Shown: piece by piece, positions 35,501 through 45,539 of the stretch | Layout of the letters: every line of letters begins with the position of its first letter | How positions within the stretch are numbered: the stretch's first letter is position 1 | NCBI GenBank assembly: GCA_006384855.1 | Contig: VCJN01000108.1 | Location: 62,001 to 126,000, forward strand | Length of the DNA: 64,000 bases | Direction of reading: 5' to 3' | Source: Tetraselmis striata | Taxonomy: Eukaryota; Chlorophyta; Chlorodendrophyceae; Chlorodendrales; Chlorodendraceae | The notes under the pieces: generated by a model | Database searches by the model: none | What the model was told of the DNA's origin: nothing | The model's input: the letters and a program-made list of their open reading frames with translations, nothing else | Program-made: the position numbers and the translations under genes

Positions 35501-38071
35501 GATGGCTCCATGCTCACGGACACCGAGCTGGAAGCGCTCCAGCGCGCCTCCGCCGCTGGCAAGCTGCCCAAGGGACTTACTAGCTCCGCCCATGTGCATG
35601 CTGCATATGACATTCTGGGCGCCACATTCAGTATCGTGAACTCCCACGCTCTGCCGTTACATCATGCCCTCCTGTTGGGGGTGGTGAAGACGTTTTTGCT
35701 CAGGATGGGGGAGGTGCAGGTGCGGTCCTGTGGCCCTGGCAGCGCCATGATCAAGTTCAAGAATTTCTATCGGGTGTGACGCCCTTGCCTGCATGCATAC
35801 CTGCGTGTATATTATTGTCAATACAGTGTTGTAGGCCGGCGACTGACATGTGACTGCTTCGTTTGTGCTGCTTGCAGATATACGATCAGCGCGTGAAAAA
35901 CATCAAGGTGACCAATGACTTCGGGCGGCCTCCCATCATCATCATGGGCGGCTCTTCTATGTTTCCGAACTGGACAGCGGAGAGCTTTCAAGACTTCATC
36001 CTTACATACTCGCACTCGGCCACGGAGTGCGCCCCCCCCCCCCCCCCCACCCTTCTAACATTTCATGTTTCTCCTTTGTGGATTACTGTGCATGATGCGG
36101 ACCACTAACTGCACATGCATGTTGCCGTGCTGTGCGCAGCGACCTCTTGAAGAAGCTGCCGAAGCACTGGCACACCGCTTTCATGTGCCTAACTGCTGTA
36201 TGCCGTCATTACCTGAAGGCAGATGCGGCAGTATATGCCAAGCCTGGTGAGACAGAGGCGTCGTTGCTTGGGCGGATACTGGAGACGGACAACGCCATCG
36301 AGAACCGTCGCCTCGATGGCGCAGCCAACCTGATACGCTTCGCGAAGATATGCGAGCATCTCTGCGGGGACTTCCGCTTGATGTGCAGCAACCTGCATGT
36401 GCTTGTGTGCAGGTTGGCAGCTCAGGAGAAGGCACGGGGCTGCACAGCCCGGGAAGTTGAGATGTTTTTGGAGAGAGGGGTCAGCCCCCCTCCCCCCCCC
36501 CCCCCCCCTTGCTGCCCCTGTGCGTGATGTCATGTGGTCGCTGACATCAAATAACTGCTTGCTGCGTGCATGTTAGGTACTTCCGGAAGGTCATTGTTGG
36601 CAAGTGCAGCAAGGACCCAGAAAGGGCTTTCGCTGTGGAGGTCATGAAGCAAGTGCCCCCCCCCCCCCCCCCCCCCCCCGCCCTCTGTCCCGCTGCCCCT
36701 ATGCTGTCATTTCTCTCATTGCCCATGTTGCTATGCAGATGAGGCTAGAGGACTTTGAGCTCCTTTACAATGACATGGTCACCAGCATGCGCCGGGACCG
36801 GGGCTGTAAATCAACAACAGCGAAGAAGGCACACGCAGCTTTGGGTGCCGTTGGGGGGGCAGTCAGCAAGGCGCGGGTGCATGAAGAGTTCTGCGAGGAG
36901 GGGGTTGATGTCCACGCACACACCGTTGCTCTCGTCAAGACGTATGTGGAGGAGTTTGGCCCCGACGGGCTGAAGGTGCAGGACATAAGGGAGGATACAA
37001 CCAACATAAAGTAAGTGTTGTTGTTGGCATCCGTGTCTGCCAGGGTCCCTGTGTCTTATTCAAGATATATAATTATTACATCAGTATACAATATCTTACA
37101 TCCATCATCTGTCCGATTGTGTCACCCCCCCCCCCCCGCCCCCCCCCCCCCCCCCCCCCAGGATGACCTACTATGGCCGAATGGAGGCCTTGAAGCCCGA
37201 CCAGGAGTCCTACACGGTGTACTGCTCCCGTGCCTACAGCCGTCTGCCGAAAGGCAACGCGTGGGTGCTCACCCCCCCCCCCCCCCCCCGCCCCCCCCCC
37301 CCCCCCCCCCCCCAGGATGACCTACTATGGCCGAATGGAGGCCTTGAAGCCCGACCAGGAGTCCTACACGGTGTACTGCTCCCGTGCCCGTGCCTACAGC
37401 CGTCTGCCGAAAGGCAACGCGTGGGTGCTCACCGCCCAGCGATGGGAGAATTGGGGTGCAGGGCTCGTGCCGGTGGACTTCTACATCCGTCAGACTACTG
37501 AACAGCGGAAGGACTTGGCATTCATGCCAACCGGCTCTGCAGAGGCCGAGAACCAGGACATGTTCCAAGAGATCCTGCAGGTCGAGGTAAGTTGTTTCGT
37601 TGTCGCTGAGCGCCACCGCAAAGACAACGCGCTGGCTGCGCCTCCCGTTGTCTTTGTAGTTGGAGATGCCCACCGTGGAAGCCGCGTGCCATCAGCGCCT
37701 ATCAGCACTGGACTGTGGGAGGGCCCGATAAACATTGTCTTCCAGCAGGACTTCGTCTTCCCGCCCAGCATTGTGCATGGCAGACTGGTCACATACACAT
37801 GGACAGAGGCCATCAGCACTGCTGGCAGGGGGCGGCGGCAAAGGGCCGCTGCTGATGTTGCGCCCAGGCAGATGATCAAGTGATGGGCTACCTGTGTTAT
37901 ATATTATTGCAATAGCGTCCTACATGTTGTTGTTGTTGCTTTGCTGCTGCACTTTGCGCTGATGTTGATGTTGCTGCCCGGCACAGGTGGTGCTCCTACG
38001 TGAAGCACTCCCATGCCAAGGACATCGCCGCCCTTGATGAGGATGATGGCGGTGTTGATGCTGGGCAGTAG
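32587..38071 (+). CDS. TNP2/Plavaka-like transposase, multi-exon
   Basis: Coding blocks, approximate ends: 32587-32790, 32884-33150, 33289-33699, 33822-34212, 34343-34698, 34810-35005, 35153-35775, 35879-36030, 36140-36475, 36577-36658, 36739-37010, 37316-37585, 37672-37880, 37986-38071. An N-terminal C2H2/BED-like finger (CRVCKKTLGGTSRHFRERH) is followed by an acidic linker. Then come CRSCGQYV/CMECEAPR zinc pairs, MDVGIDGVQLTKFKHHS, ILIVVPGPHEAPN, GYHAAFFACMWCLFQGIH, HALPLHHALLLGVVKTFL, LLKKLPKHWHTAFMCL and NLHVLVCRL...VEMFLERG. This order matches TNP2/Plavaka-type transposases; a KDZ relation is the alternative. Most introns have GT-AG borders. The junctions around 32790 and 36475 do not fit simple phases, so the model there is uncertain. 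The exon at 37316 is duplicated upstream. Confidence 0.72.
37162..37434 (+). repeat. Tandem duplicated transposase exon
   Basis: 37162-37272 and 37316-37434 are near-identical exon copies (encoding MTYYGRMEALKPDQESYTVY...), 154 bp apart. Each is preceded by a C-run ending in AG. The second copy has 6 extra bases (CCCGTG repeat). The first runs straight into a C-tract; its only plausible donor is GC|GTGGGT. The frame from 37010 joins to either copy in phase. Confidence 0.9.
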
Positions 38072-38228
38072 TAGCATCTCGGCAGCAACAGTGGCGTTAG
38101 TGAATTGAGCATATATTGTTAAGTACTGTATGAATTTCTCGTTTCGATAATTTCATCAAATTGATATGCGCACGCGGGCTCGCGTGTCGCGCGCCGACGC
38201 GGAGCCTCCGGGCTAAGTACAGGCGGCT

Positions 38229-38394
38229 GCACGTACTCCCTGCACATCCCTGCACATCGCTGTGCACATCGCTGTGCACATCGATGCACATCCCTGCACA
38301 TCCGCTGGACATTCGTTGCACATCCCTGCACATCCCCGCACATACATCGCTGCACATCGCTGCACATCTGCTGGACATCCGTTGCACATCCCTG
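38229..38394 (+). repeat. TGCACATC-based minisatellite
   Basis: About 14 irregular units of CTGCACATCC/GCTGTGCACATC, period about 10-12 bp, between the two genes of the DNA transposon. Confidence 0.85.
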
Positions 38395-38537
38395 TACGCG
38401 CATGCAGTACGGGGTCGCCTGACGGTCATCACCGCCGCTCACCGCTGAACCAAGCGCGGACAGCCGCGCACTCGCATCGCATATTGACCGCCTCGTCGCA
38501 TGAACACCAAATTGCCCTGCTCGCCCCCCACTCCACC

Positions 38538-40158
38538 ATGGCCTCCGCCAGCACCTTCCATAACGCTGCCGGCCCGGATGACGCCTCGTGGAAAGGCTTC
38601 AGAGTGGGTCGCCCGAGCCCCCGCCTTCCCCGCGCGGCCCGCCCCTGCGCTACTACCTCACGACCGTCAGCGCCGACCGCTCGTCGAATGTTTCTGACGG
38701 GGTCAAGTTGAACGGCCCCTTGACCACCGCCCGCCTTTGCGAGGCCAGCAGCACCGCCAACCAGGCTGCGCAAGGGGTGTACGTGTTCCCTTCCCTAGCG
38801 GAGGCGCAAGACGAGACAGATCTGGGCTTCGACGCGGCGTACGTGTGCAGCTGCGATTTGTCACAGCTAGAGGAAGCCGGGTTTCGCGTGGCCGGCGGTG
38901 GTCTTATCCAGCTCTACACTCGCCCGACCGCGGTGTCGCGTATGTCTTCAGCGTCAGTAACCGGACTCGGCAGCGCCGTCGCGCAGCAGGCGATCGCCGG
39001 CACGGAGAGGCAGCGGTCTGAACGCGCCGTCCCAGGTGCCCCCCCCCCCCCCTGTATCCGGCGTGTTCTTGTTATTTCCAGTTCAATAAAATAAAGACGA
39101 ACCTTAAAAACGAATCCGCCTGCTACTCCTTCCCGAGCAGCGGCGCTCAAGCACCACTTCGATGCCGCTTTCGACTCGTTCTACCCCATCGACGGTGTCA
39201 CCGGACTGCCCTACATGGACGCAGAAATCCCAGGGTATACAAAGGGCCACATTATCAAGCGCTTCAAAGAGCTCGCTGCGACTGCCACCGGCCTCGCCTA
39301 CGACATCATTCCCGGCGCGCCCACCGACTACGTCCTGCGCAAGCAGATTCAAAAGGCCGCCCGCAGCCGCAGGAGAAACTGGCCACTTTCCAAGAAGTGG
39401 CCGGAGAGGAAGACTCAGGTCATCCAGCTTTGGGCAGCAACGTGGTGGGGCAGGTACTACATGGAGTCCGTCACCAAAGGGACGACCGCCATCCCCCCAC
39501 CCTATTTGACCGTGGAGGAGGAGCAAGCTGCCCTGCTTAACTCGGTGACGCCGACGCATACAACAAGGGTTCCCGACCCTCCCACACCCCCAGTGCACAG
39601 GTGCGCTTGCCGGCTGCCTTACCTGCTCATCGTATATCTGCTGATGTTGTTGCTGCCTGAGTGTCGGCGACTTAGTGTTTTTTCTTACATCACTACCGCA
39701 GGTCCGGAATCGACCAGAACGGCGCACCGGTGCAAGACCTGTCTACCGGCTCCAGCCCCCCTCCCCCGTTCGCTCGATCAGCTCATGTTCCCCGTGCTAC
39801 TCAAGCCCCAGCGCTTCAGGACGCTACTAACCGGAAGCATGTAGTTCATGCAACCCATGTGCGTGTCACTTCCAACTTTGCGGATACTGCGAGGTTGCAG
39901 GCTGGACGCCATAAGAAGCAAGCGCAACAGGCGCGCGCGGTGGCATTCAGGCCAGCCCCGTCATACAAGCCCCTTAGCCGTGGGGCGCAGATGGCAGCAG
40001 CTGTCATGAATAGCATACCCGTAGAAGTAGCTGCAGGCAGCAAGGGGCAGTCAGCTCCCGAGCCGGCAGCGGGCATAGCACCACAGGCCGGCGGCAGGAA
40101 GAGGCCGGCGGCAGCGGAGCCAGCCGGCCGCCGGGGCGGGGCCAGGCGGGGGCGGTAG
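38538..40158 (+). CDS. Orphan second gene of the DNA transposon
   Basis: Coding blocks: from about 38538 or 38588 to 39032, then 39142-39600, then 39702-40158, with introns having GT-AG borders (CAG|GTGCCC...GAGCAG; CAG|GTGCGC...CGCAG). ATG 38538 opens one frame (MASASTFHNAAGPDDASWKG) and the main frame (YYLTTVSADRSSNVSDGV...) is shifted relative to it, so either a small intron or a frameshift lies near 38590-38640. The product is basic at the C-terminus (KRPAAAEPAGRRGGARRGR). Its middle part contains HHFDAAFDSFYPIDGVTGLPYMD and a Trp/Arg-rich stretch (KKWPERKTQVIQLWAATWWGRYY). I recognise no family. CACTA-like elements often carry a second TIR-binding protein, so such a role is possible but not shown. 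TGTAA occurs at 40172. Confidence 0.55.
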
Positions 40159-40171
40159 TAGATAGACGCAT

Positions 40172-40176
40172 TGTAA
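40172..40176 (+). promoter_or_regulatory. Candidate TGTAA poly(A) signal
   Basis: TGTAA lies 14 bases after the orphan gene's stop codon. The same motif lies about 80 bases after the stop of the DDE pseudogene (54869-54873). Confidence 0.4.
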
Positions 40177-40729
40177 TTAAATTTGTAGTATTTCCCTAAT
40201 ACTTTATACAGTTGCCGACCCCTCCGCCATAAATCCGAAAATGTCCGGTGCCTTGACGTTAAATTTGCCAGCTAGGAGTAGGCGCGCCCATGTCCGCTTA
40301 ACCACACCCCGAAGCTCGACGCTCATTGGCCGCTGATCCAGCCTGGCACCTCACCTTTATTAAATCACAAAACCAACCGTGACTACCGTGTAATGCATTT
40401 TTGCAGCCTTTGTTGTGTATCGACCAGTACCTTACTGCCCCGCCTGCTCGTCATCATCACTCGTCATCACGCGGGTATCTTCCGCGCGTACTCGTGAGGA
40501 GGCGCGCGCCTAATAGCAGATATGAAGGGCGGCGATTCCCGTAAAGTACAGTGACTCGTGTACTCGTCTCGTACTTTGTGCACTCGTGACTACCGAGTAC
40601 CCGCTACTCGCTATAGTACTTTGATGCAGGGCTCCGCTGCCGTACTCATCCTTACCGCCAAGTTTTTAAGTACTGTGACGCCTAACCTTAGGCGCGATAT
40701 ATACAGGCGACTACTCGCGCCTGGTAGTC

Positions 40730-40766
40730 GTTAAGCGCGGTTAGGCGGACCCCGTTTCGACGAGTG
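40730..40766 (-). repeat. Right terminal inverted repeat (37 bp)
   Basis: Perfect inverse of 32129-32165; ends GACGAGTG and is followed by the TG duplication and the retrotransposon's YR frame. Confidence 0.95.
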
Positions 40767-41680
40767 TGGGGTACTCAATATAGGAGGAGGGGACTATCCC
40801 TAGCTCTCCCTTGTGCCGTAGGATTGTGCCGCTGAACCCCGGGAATACTGGCAGGGTGGGTGTAGCCCAGCGGATCATGACGGGCATGATACCGGCGCAT
40901 GAGTCCATAGACGCACACCACGGCACCGGGCATCTTAGCGACACGCACCTTGCCACATAGGCGGTGCTGGTCGTTCTTGCGCGTCACGAAGCGGAAGTCG
41001 AGAGGAAGGAGACGTCCTCCCACCGAAGGACCCGGAGGTCGGTGTAGCGGCAGAAGCCGGCAAAACTAACGGCTGCGGCGACTGCTACTATCCAAGAACA
41101 AATACCTGTCTGAGTCGTCCCGGCAGCGAAGCCGGACGAGCTTCGCGATATCAGGCCACGGAAAGGGTTCCTTGGCGTTCTTCACGGCGAGCCCCAGGGT
41201 GCGCTTGGCTGCCGCCCGGACCGAGGCGCAACGTGGTGATAAGATAGGATTGGGATGCATATATATTCAGCCGATGCATCTGCAATACCGCCGCAGATGC
41301 GGACCTGATCACGGAATAGCTGTTGGTAGCCGGGGCGTCCAACCGAGCTTGTAAAAACATAGCCACCACAATCGGAGCCGCTGGCATAGGGCACATGGGG
41401 GGGTGTCCGAGCTTCGCAAAACATCACAAAGCGATTCCATATGTACGCATAGCCACGATGTAGAGCCAGCTGCCCATCGGAGGATGCCACCGGGTTACTC
41501 GGGCAGGCGGAGGTACACCCACGGGTGATGGCCGAATTATGAGCTGTGACGGTCACACCACCTCGGGTGGAGGCAGCGGTGGCGTGCTGGGGTGCGCCGC
41601 GTGGCCGGCAGTCGATACGCAAGGCGAGGACGCGCCAGTTCCTGGAGCAGCTCGGGCGGTTGTTACCACTGCCCTCGCCA
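40767..41680 (-). pseudogene. DIRS tyrosine recombinase, N-terminal part
   Basis: Minus-strand peptides in order: YIWNRFVMFCEARTPP (SAM-like/core-binding start), VRAAAKRTLGLAVKNAKEPFPW, FAGFCRYTDLRVLRWEDVSF (contains the first catalytic Arg), KNDQHRLCGKVRV, then FPGFSGTILRHKGELGIVPSSYIEYP. These lie in different frames, so at least two frameshifts are present. The last block stops exactly at the DNA transposon end, and the gene resumes at 32128. Confidence 0.8.
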
Positions 41681-43327
41681 GAACTGAATAGCTCCTCGCC
41701 GCTGTCGAGCATGACCCAATCGACCACACAGTCAGCTAGGTGCCTACCGTCAGTAGCTCCTAATGTCCACCAAGACTGACTAGGCCATAAAGGCACTATT
41801 ACTGTAGCGACCGCGCAATCAGCCTTCAGCTTGCGCATAACCCGGCCAATGCAACTAAATGAAGCATTAATCGAGTTGTTCACATTACCGCCCCAGAAAG
41901 CATCGACGCCTTCGCATCCATGGCACCAGAACCGTGAGTAGAATCTAGGTACTTGATGGTTCAGATCAGATGCGAGCCGGTCAATATGGTGAATGCCCCA
42001 CTTCAAGCTAAGGCGCCGAAAAAACTTGGGCAGCAGCTGCCATTCGTCTTTGTCGAGCATCTTAGAGATATCGTCAGAGTCCGGATTCTCCTCTCGGGAG
42101 GCCCACACAATAGAGAGTGACGCTCCCAAGGAGAGACATAGGAGGTAGACTTGTTGAGCCACAGAGTTCAGTGACATGCTCGAGCGTGAGCCGTGCCGGC
42201 AAACTGGTAGCATGCTTTTATTATCTACCTGGACCTGCACTCGTCTGCCTGCGATCATGTGTGACAGGGACTTCAAGACAAAGAGTAGACCTCGAGTCTC
42301 ACGGTGTGTCGAGGACTCTACACGTTCCCACGGAAGGAAGAAGCCGTGAGCTTTCGCGACGGGGTTGGAGCTGCCATCTATCGGTCTGGCTAGGCCGCCC
42401 CAACCGATGCCCGAGGCATCACATTCCAGAAAAACGGACAGCTTGCTATCAAGGTCAGGTACGATCGATGCGTCCAGTGAACTGCTGCCTAGATACTCGG
42501 GACCAAAACTGTAGCTCCTCACGGGATTCCTCAGAGAGAGCAACGTGGTGACCCCACCGTTCAACTTGAGCAATGTTGGCATACATACCTCTGGAAAATA
42601 GCCGAGAAACTGGGCCCAACGCACGCTAGCCCCATGGAAATCAATTTCCCAGTACAGCTGGCTAGGGACTTGACTTTGTGGCGCTTGCGGTAGCCATGCA
42701 GCATGGATTGGATATCGAGCTGAAGGGCATCCCATCGCTTCTGAGGCACAGAGAAGGTGCCAGTCATAGTGTCCATATCAAAATAAACCCAGGTGGATGA
42801 TGGTGGAGCTGGGGTTCGGACTGGATTTTTTTGTAGTTGATGTTGATATGAGCGCGCTCAACATCTGCCAGCACTTGCCGAGTAGTCAAATGTGCCTTTT
42901 TGACAGAGCTAGAGATGAACAACCAGTCATCCAGATAGCAAAGCATCATTATGCCCCTACTGCGCAAGTGTCGCACCATAACTCCCATGACCTTAAAAAA
43001 ACAGCGGGGGGCATCAGATAGCCCAAAACACAAAACACGCCAAGTATAGAATTTTCCTCTCTACTCAAACCCATTGTAAGGGGCAGCTGAGTCATGGAGG
43101 CGGACATGATAATAGCCTTGAGTCAGGTCCATACTGGTCAGCCTGTCACCGGGATTCACCAGGTCTGGCAACTTAGATAACGACTCCATTTTGAAAGGAG
43201 TGTAAACCAAATGCTTGTTGACATGACGCTGGTCACAGATGAGCCTGAGTCCACCATGGGGTTTGGGAACCACACCCAAGGGATTCAGGACCACATGACG
43301 CACAAATTCTTCTCTGATATGGCCCAA
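41680..43327 (-). pseudogene. DIRS reverse transcriptase and RNase H
   Basis: The RT starts at VVPKPHGGLRLICDQRHVNKHL and continues through LTSMDLTQGYYHVRLHD (first Asp), an in-frame TAG after YNGFE (43069-43071) where Trp is usual, then CFGLSDAPRCFFK and CYLDDWLFIS (catalytic YLDD box). The frame shifts near 42800 and again near 42600. RNase H features follow: FLECDASGIGWGGLARP, SSTHRETRGLLFVLKSL and VQVQVDNKSML, then the DIRS-typical IDRLASDLNHQVPRFYSRFW, EGVDAFW and WPSQSWWTLG region. Several lesions make it a pseudogene. Confidence 0.9.
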
Positions 43328-43630
43328 CGGCAGCAGCCGAGCGATCTTCCCATCAATAAAATCGGGGCGCTAAAGAGCAGAAGGGTGATTTGGTAGATGG
43401 CTGGATGGAGCGGGTCCATCAGCCCATTTCATACGGCAGCCATGCCTAACCTAATCTCTAGCCTGACTGTCTCTGACTGAGTCAGTGATGCTGTTGTCCC
43501 AAAATTGCCAGCCCTCACGGATAACATCGGCAGAATCCACAAGAGAATTGACGTCCAGTGCCGGCTCACGAAGAAGCTCAAAATTAGATGACGTTAAAAC
43601 TGTCACAAAATGCCAACGCAACATACAACG

Positions 43631-43850
43631 TCATAGTGGGCAGCAAGCAGCTTGGATGATTGTTGCATGAATCAAACAGGGAGTTTGAAATCAAAATTGT
43701 CTGTAACTGAAAATAACAGAATTTTCAAATAAATATCATAGTGGTCATAGTGGTCAGCAAGCAGCTTGGATGATTGTTGCATGAATCAAACAGGGAGTTT
43801 GAAATCGAAACTGTCTGTAACTGAAAATAACAGAATTTTCAAATAAATAT
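43631..43850 (-). repeat. 114-bp tandem duplication between gag and RT
   Basis: TCATAGTGG.CAGCAAGCAG...TTCAAATAAATAT is present twice (starts 43631 and 43745) with only a few differences. It lies in the region between the gag and RT frames of the DIRS element. Confidence 0.9.
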
Positions 43851-44182
43851 CGCTTCGTCACAACGGGAGATATGAACCGTCACACATGCGCATGGTGTGC
43901 CGCTCTTCTCACAAATGAAATCACCAGTCAACTTATGAAAAGTTGCAGAGGCAGTTGCCAAGGGCAGTACATGATAGCAAGGGCCATCATATGTATTATA
44001 CACGAGGTATATCTCAGAGATATACTACCAACAGGTGATTCCCCCTGAGGGGAATCAGAGCTGCCACGACAACAGCCTGAGCTCAGCTCCCGGAGGAGGG
44101 CTAACAATTGCTCGGAGGCCGAACTGCGGCTACACGAAACACCATCACTGGCCAGGCTAGGAGGATTGCAGACTGCACAGCT

Positions 44183-45151
44183 TCAGCGACGTGCACTCGG
44201 GCAGTCCCTACTGAAGTGACCCTTCCTCTCGCAGCGGTAACATGTGATGTCCGCAGCAGAAGACCGACGAGGTGGAGTCCTCCCCTCACGACGGCCGCCC
44301 TCCCTCCGGTTGTCACTCCCACGGCGAGACGAGTCAGGCTTGCGAGAAGAGGAAGCTGGCTTCGAGCGCAAAGAAGAAGAGGAAGGTTTCTTGCCCTTGA
44401 CCTTCTCAATCGCCTTCTTCAGCTCTTTGTTGTCCGCCGAGCCCTTCTTGCCGAGCGGGTCCACTGCATCAAACTCCCTGGCGACTTCCGCTCCGTACTC
44501 GTGCTCCACATGAAGCTTCTTGCCACGCTTGTTGATCCGAAGAGCCACAGTGGTACACAACGCCAAAGCCGCGGTAATCGCCTTGAACAGCTCCGCAGAC
44601 GAAGCCGGAGAGGAAGCAGGAAGATCGGTGCCGTCGTCCTCCACCATGCCACGCATAGGCTCGTCCGCCGCCGGTGCCAAAAGGTCATGGATCTTGAAGA
44701 CGTCGTCAAGGTCGCGTAGAAGAATACGCGCGTCAGCGGTATGGCGGCGGTGAACGTTACCATTTTTGTCGAGCCAGCCATCCTCGGGAGCGTTGATGGT
44801 GCGAGACGGCATTTCCGCAGCCTAGGGTTGAGCATGCCTCTTGCCCTTGCGGTCGTAGTCGGCGTCTCCATCCGCAACGGGTTTCGAAGCTGAAGATGAA
44901 GTGGACGGACCGCTCGACGACGCGACCGCCTGCCTAAGCTCTGAAACCTCACGTTCGTTACGGATTAGAGCAGCAGAGGTATCAGCTACTGCATGTCTAG
45001 CGGCGACGAGAGGGGGAGATTCAGCTACCCCGTTTGCAGGTGGAGTATCACCACCTAGGACAGTGAGATGATTTTCGCGCGTAACAAGTTGCTCACGAAG
45101 AGCTTTGCGAAACTCAAGTAGCTCGTTCCAAACGAGTTCAAACTTATCCAT
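44183..45151 (-). pseudogene. DIRS gag-like protein with CCHC zinc knuckle
   Basis: From ATG 45151 a 109-residue frame (MDKFELVWNELLEFRKALRE...) with coiled-coil-like heptads ends at TAG 44822-44824. The same frame continues without a shift for about 210 residues to 44183 and ends in CYRCERKGHFSRDCPS, a canonical CX2CX4HX4C zinc knuckle preceded by an Arg/Ser-rich basic segment. The retroelement Gag binds RNA and forms particles. The TAG is either a mutation or a readthrough site. Confidence 0.8.
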
Positions 45152-45350
45152 CGCTCAAACAGGGACGAGAAAGCATTGCGACAGCACCACGAGCGAGACA
45201 AGGAGCCACGCCCAAGATGGACTCGCGGAGCGAGCCATGGTGAGTGCCGGGATCACACAAGACGCAAACGCAAAACAAAATTGAATTTGGAGTCGAAGAT
45301 GAACGAAAACTGTACCAGTCGTAGTCTCGTAGAAGACAATATAGTCGGGT

Positions 45351-45533
45351 GTCTTCCAACAACTGAAGGCGCTCCCGGTCCGCGGCCGCCCTTTATACTC
45401 GAATAAAGGGCGCCGCCGGACTGGCGCCGGCCGGTCCAGGCGGACCGGCCCGGCAGTGTCGTCACATAACGGCGTGGCGAAAACCAGGGTTTCCTAGGTC
45501 GTTCCTCCCAAGGAAACCCTACAGTTTTACACG
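45351..45533 (-). repeat. DIRS-type terminal direct repeat (5' copy)
   Basis: Copy of 31371-31553 in the same orientation; weaker similarity extends rightward into about 45330 (AGACAAT.TAGT). Confidence 0.8.
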
Positions 45534-45539
45534 GAGTCA

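Larger units (their letters stand above)
32129..40766 (+). mobile_element. 8.6-kb DNA transposon with 37-bp TIRs (TNP2/CACTA-like)
   Basis: The first and last 37 bp are perfect inverted repeats (32129-32165 and 40730-40766) starting CACTCGTCGAAACGG. Flanking dinucleotides are TG on both sides (32127-32128 and 40767-40768). Deleting the element and one TG leaves the interrupted YR frame of the host retrotransposon intact across the junction, which fixes both borders. It carries two plus-strand genes: a multi-exon transposase (32587-38071) and an orphan gene (38538-40158). CAC...GTG ends fit CACTA/CMC-type elements, although those usually give a 3-bp duplication. AT/GTAC-rich subterminal DNA lies at 32166-32470 and 40200-40720. 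Confidence 0.9.
31290..45535 (-). mobile_element. DIRS-order YR retrotransposon, split by a DNA transposon
   Basis: Once the 8.6-kb insertion (32129-40766) is discounted, about 5.6 kb remain on the minus strand with the DIRS order gag - RT - RNase H - tyrosine recombinase. Terminal direct repeats of about 185 bp lie at 45351-45533 and 31371-31553 (AACAACTGAAGGCGCTCCCG ... GGAAACCCTACAGTTT). Retroelements of this order integrate with a tyrosine recombinase, not an integrase, and make no target duplication. The copy is dead: it has in-frame stops in gag and RT, several frameshifts, and an altered YR box. Volvocalean Kangaroo elements are the nearest kind I know, but there the YR gene is inverted, unlike here. 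Confidence 0.85.

Noticed and set aside
37015..37320. Proline-rich ORF
   Set aside because: It is translation of intronic C-tracts around the duplicated exon.
38161..38448. Histidine-rich or CTSL-repeat ORFs
   Set aside because: Reading frames of the TGCACATC minisatellite.
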